Source of the DNA: an uncultured Ruminococcus sp.
GTDB taxonomy: Bacteria; Bacillota; Clostridia; Oscillospirales; Ruminococcaceae
Reading direction: 5' to 3'
NCBI GenBank assembly: GCA_900553675.1
Contig: USEH01000085.1
Coordinates: forward strand, 1-8,956
Length of the DNA stretch: 8,956 bases
The position numbers and the translations under genes are program-made. The notes below the pieces were generated by a model that worked only from the letters and a program-made list of their open reading frames with translations, searched no databases and was not told the DNA's origin. Positions 6,655 to 8,956 of the stretch are shown in pieces; positions within the stretch are counted from its first letter, which is position 1; each line of letters starts with the position of its first letter.

Positions 6655-6705
6655 TATTCTTGCGCTTTTAATAGCTGAGATATTCTTTCATTAAACAGTA
6701 ATTTA
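6655..6705 (-). repeat. tmcAL start-region repeat, copy 3
   Basis: It reads TAA, ATTACTGTTTAATGAAAG, CTCAGC, then ATTAAAAGCGCAAGAATA, the counterpart of tmcAL ATGAAAACCGCAGGAATA. The former start codon is ATT (6670-6672). The stop codon of the GNAT at 6703-7140 is the first triplet of the repeat, 33 nt before it, the same spacing as at the intact tmcAL. Confidence 0.78.
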
Positions 6706-7140
6706 TAGCTCTTTTCTCATATATCTTGGCTCATATTCAATATACCCGTGCTTCGGGTAAAACGCATATGATTCAAACCATTTCTCTTTGGGAGCGCCAA
6801 GATGAACTTTTGAAACCGTAATGCCCCGCCTTTTCATTTCCTGTTCAGCTGTATGCAGTAATTCTGTTCCGATACCCTGACGCTTTTTAGAAGCCTTAAC
6901 ATAGAAACGATGCAAAAAGGCTTCGTTTGTATCGTCGATTCTGGAAAATCCAAGACATCCGATTACACTATCATTGCTATCAACAGCCAACCAGAATGAA
7001 TCTCCCTTGTCGAGATAATTCTTTTGAATATCATACAAGTCGTCGCGCACAGTGGCTGATAATCCGAGCGCGGTTCTGGCGTCGATTACCATTGAAATCA
7101 TATCGTCTCTGTATTTTTCTTCATAAGTAATGATGTTCAT
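6703..7140 (-). CDS. GNAT-family N-acetyltransferase
   Basis: A complete 145-residue soluble GNAT. The N-terminal helices precede FWLAVDSNDSVIGCLGFSRI (residues 49-68), the central strands. Motif A follows, with FLHRFYVKASKKRQGIGTEL and the acetyl-CoA pyrophosphate loop KRQGIG at 86-91. The C-terminal part has VHLGAPKEKWFESYAFYPKH and GYIEYEPRYM. The acceptor cannot be named from sequence. GGAG lies 7 nt before the ATG, inside the TCGCGA leader shared with two neighbours. It is the first cargo gene after ogg and is more AT-rich than ogg. It has no close resemblance to the interrupted GNAT outside the general fold, so the two look like separate acquisitions rather than a recent duplication. 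Confidence 0.88.
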   Translation of the reverse strand: MNIITYEEKYRDDMISMVIDARTALGLSATVRDDLYDIQKNYLDKGDSFWLAVDSNDSVIGCLGFSRIDDTNEAFLHRFYVKASKKRQGIGTELLHTAEQEMKRRGITVSKVHLGAPKEKWFESYAFYPKHGYIEYEPRYMRKEL

Positions 7141-7171
7141 TTAAACACTCCACAAATACCGATTTATCGCG
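7141..7171 (-). repeat. Accessory-gene leader repeat, partial copy 3 (before the intact GNAT)
   Basis: TTTCGCGATAAATCGG, then TATTTGTGGAG, matches the ribosome-site end of the leaders at 5973-6069 and 6554-6654. TCGCGA lies 20-22 nt before the GGAG in all three. The upstream part of the leader and the tmcAL-start repeat are not recognisable here, so this is the ogg-side edge of the array. Confidence 0.65.
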
Positions 7172-7216
7172 AAACAACATCATAATCGCAAAGCCAATAA
7201 TCACGCGGTGTCTGTT

Positions 7217-8035
7217 TTACAAATTCCTGATATAATTAAACAGATAAAGCTGTGCGATACCTTCAGTCCCACGGACGCACTCGGGCAGTCCCTGCGGGTA
7301 GAAGGTTTCCAAGGCGCGCTTTATCCAAACGTCGATGGGGAACGCCTCTTCAAAGTGAAGTCCGTACAGCAAAACGCAGTCGGCAACCTTCGGACCAACG
7401 CCCTTAATCTTCATAAGCTCTGCCTTTGCTTGCGGGTAGGGCATAGCTTTGACTGCTTTTAAGGAGATTTCCCCGCTTGCCACCCTTTCGGCTGCGTCTA
7501 AGATATATTTTGCTCGGAATCCTGCGCGAAGATAGGAAAGGCTTTCCTCAGTCTCGCTTGCAAGTTCCTCGGCGGAGGGAAAGTGAGAGTAATGCTCAAA
7601 CAGCCGCGCGATTATCTTTTTTATGTTGGTGATGGTGTTGTTCGAGGAGAATATGTAGGAAACAAGCGTCTCCCATGGGTACTGCCTAAGTAACCTCATT
7701 CCGCGGGAGTATTCACAGGCATTCGCTAGGGTGGGGTCGGCGGAATATTTGGATTTCAGCTCGGAATAGTCGGTTCCGAGGTCGAAATAGTCGTACCAGA
7801 TGTTTAAAAAATCGTCCTCAGTGGTGTTTTTAAGGGTGAAAACGCCGTCGCTCCCGCTGATTTCAAGCGGTGTGTCGAGATAGTAGCCGCTGTAGGTGTT
7901 TTCTGCCACCTTGTACCAGCGAAACGCCTGTCCGCAGTCGAGGGTCTCCGAAAGGATAAGATCCTTTTCGTGGAGAATGATGTTGCTTCCGCTTACTTCG
8001 TATTTTTCTTTCGGGGATGTCTTGGATAATATCAT
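7217..8035 (-). CDS. ogg: 8-oxoguanine DNA glycosylase / AP lyase, OGG1 type
   Basis: It removes 8-oxoguanine opposite cytosine in base-excision repair. The 272-residue product has an N-terminal OGG domain with LDCGQAFRW (residues 32-40) and an HhH-GPD core from about 120. The core carries YIFSSNN (127-133) and the helix-hairpin-helix KIKGVGPKVADC (209-220). The position of the OGG1 catalytic lysine is filled by Lys216, and the aspartate by Asp235 in AFPIDVWI. It resembles the clostridial OGG1-like enzymes more than AlkA or MutM. AAAGGAG lies 8 nt before the ATG. It begins 66 bp after the DUF6062-type gene with no terminator between, so the two are probably co-transcribed. Its downstream side is the edge of the accessory cassette array. 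Confidence 0.92.
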   Translation of the reverse strand: MILSKTSPKEKYEVSGSNIILHEKDLILSETLDCGQAFRWYKVAENTYSGYYLDTPLEISGSDGVFTLKNTTEDDFLNIWYDYFDLGTDYSELKSKYSADPTLANACEYSRGMRLLRQYPWETLVSYIFSSNNTITNIKKIIARLFEHYSHFPSAEELASETEESLSYLRAGFRAKYILDAAERVASGEISLKAVKAMPYPQAKAELMKIKGVGPKVADCVLLYGLHFEEAFPIDVWIKRALETFYPQGLPECVRGTEGIAQLYLFNYIRNL

Positions 8036-8101
8036 TGCAGTTGCTCCTTTATTTTCGGGATTGGTGCGCTCTTTAAGCTTTTTGTGGATATTCCATATAG
8101 T

Positions 8102-8785
8102 TTATCTCGAAGTCAAAAATTTAATAGCCCTTTCAACCGAATCGCGGGAGTTGCCCCAGTCGGCATCAGCACCTGAGTTGCGGTAGTCGAACATCGAGCA
8201 GAAGTGAGAAACATCGTCGTAAAGCGTTTTGGCATAGTTTCCGGCAAGAGTGCGGCAAACGTCGGTAAAATCGCCGACAAATTTCTTATTCATGCCGTCC
8301 ACCGCCGCATTTATCAGCATTTCGCAGTGCGGCATACAGATATATTCCTGCTCGGCAAACAGCGCACGGAACTCCTTGGAGTTTTCATACATATCAAAAA
8401 CCGTCACCATAAGCCTTTCCATTGCCCACTCCACCTTTGAGCAGACAAAGCAGCTGCTGTTTTTATAGGACATAAGCTGCTGCTTCTTTTTTCCGGATTC
8501 AAACAAGCCCTTTTTTGAGAATACTTCCTTGTTGACAGTCTCGATATGTGTCTGAAGCATCAGCGCAAGGGAAAGGCGGTTTTTCTGTTTGAGCATCTGC
8601 GAAAAATGCTCGTGGCAGAAGCCCAAGCGGTTGGTTTCTATGCGGACATCCGGCTCCATCATGGCGGCTCCCATTATGTATTCAACGGTGCGCTTTTCCA
8701 AGATATCGCGCATGGTGCAGATGGGACAGCCGCATTTCGGCTCGAAAATTTCGCTTATCGGGACGGTTAAAATACTTTCTCTCAT
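8102..8785 (-). CDS. DUF6062-type Cys/His-rich protein
   Basis: A 227-residue soluble protein that I recognise as DUF6062-like; the function is unknown. It contains two similar halves of likely metal ligands. The first has Cys18, Cys20 and Cys23 (KCGCPIC) followed by CHEH at 57-60. The second has CFVC at 112-115 followed by CMPHC at 150-154. Further His194 and Cys196 lie near the end. This pattern suggests two zinc sites in a helical protein; that is inference. AAGGAAG stands 6 nt before the ATG, and a near-consensus promoter lies about 40 bp upstream. It is the first gene of the minus-strand series and lies 66 bp before ogg. There is no signal peptide or membrane segment. Confidence 0.82.
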   Translation of the reverse strand: MRESILTVPISEIFEPKCGCPICTMRDILEKRTVEYIMGAAMMEPDVRIETNRLGFCHEHFSQMLKQKNRLSLALMLQTHIETVNKEVFSKKGLFESGKKKQQLMSYKNSSCFVCSKVEWAMERLMVTVFDMYENSKEFRALFAEQEYICMPHCEMLINAAVDGMNKKFVGDFTDVCRTLAGNYAKTLYDDVSHFCSMFDYRNSGADADWGNSRDSVERAIKFLTSR

Positions 8786-8826
8786 AAAAAACTTCCTTTC
8801 CTTTGCTCAGGTATGGTTTTAAAGGT

Positions 8827-8855
8827 ATTATATCACAAAGCTTATTGATGGTCAA
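8827..8855 (-). promoter_or_regulatory. Sigma-A promoter upstream of the DUF6062-ogg genes
   Basis: On the minus strand TTGACC (8850-8855), a 17-bp spacer and a perfect TATAAT (8827-8832) point toward the DUF6062-type gene. I see no terminator between here and tmcAL, so it may drive ogg, the accessory genes and tmcAL as well. Confidence 0.85.
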
Positions 8856-8923
8856 CTATTTGCTTTACCATCTGAGTGTCCCGCACACGCACCCCCTCAT
8901 ACTGCGGTGGGGCGGGCGGCTTA

Positions 8924-8940
8924 TGCGCCCGCAGGGCGCA
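8924..8940. repeat. GC-rich inverted repeat upstream of the promoter
   Basis: TGCGCCC-GCA-GGGCGCA is a perfect 7-bp inverted repeat. An alternative stem pairs GCGGGCG (8913-8919) with CGCCCGC just after it. Neither is followed by a T-run, so it is not a normal intrinsic terminator for this strand. It could be part of an intergenic repeat or of a feature cut by the window end. Confidence 0.35.
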
Positions 8941-8956
8941 CGAGTTGATAAGCAGC

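Noticed and set aside
4872..7171. Classical integron or transposon
   Set aside because: No integrase or transposase gene, no terminal inverted repeats and no palindromic attC-like fold that I could support.

Overview
The window most likely comes from a plant-fibre-degrading, gut- or rumen-type Clostridia (Oscillospiraceae/Ruminococcus-like). This is inferred from four things: TmcAL (YlbM) of the Firmicutes type, a DUF6062-type Cys/His protein, a cytoplasmic GH3 glycosidase, and AGGAG ribosome sites with sigma-A type promoters. There are no rRNA or tRNA genes, no CRISPR array, no transposase and no integrase.

Left part (1-1552, minus strand): proC (proline synthesis) lies downstream of a solitary RelB/DinJ-type antitoxin gene. 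No toxin gene is beside it. The antitoxin has its own promoter, with a long imperfect palindrome over the -35 box that looks like an autoregulatory operator. Centre-left (1462-3735, plus strand): a monocistronic GH3 beta-glucosidase/beta-xylosidase with a good promoter, a palindrome at the expected transcription start, and a strong bidirectional terminator that abuts the convergent tmcAL gene.

Right part (3735-8956, minus strand, read right to left): a sigma-A promoter at 8827-8855 precedes a DUF6062-type gene, then an 8-oxoguanine DNA glycosylase (ogg), then four small accessory genes, and finally tmcAL (tRNA-Met wobble cytidine acetylation). The accessory genes are visibly more AT-rich than their neighbours. 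In order they are a GNAT acetyltransferase, a second GNAT interrupted by one stop codon, a CPCC cysteine-rich protein, and a small P-loop kinase-like protein.

The most interesting feature is how these four genes are spaced. Each is followed by an imperfect copy of the translation-start region of tmcAL. In three of them the gene's own stop codon falls at the same column of that repeat, 32-33 nt before the real or former tmcAL start codon. Three of them also share an upstream leader that contains TCGCGA and the ribosome site. One separator still holds 49 codons of a second, diverged tmcAL whose start codon is lost. The locus therefore looks like a small recombinase-less array of one-gene cassettes inside an ogg-tmcAL operon, with the 5' end of tmcAL as the recurring recombination target. 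The repeat architecture is read directly from the sequence. The mechanism and the idea of a hotspot are inference.
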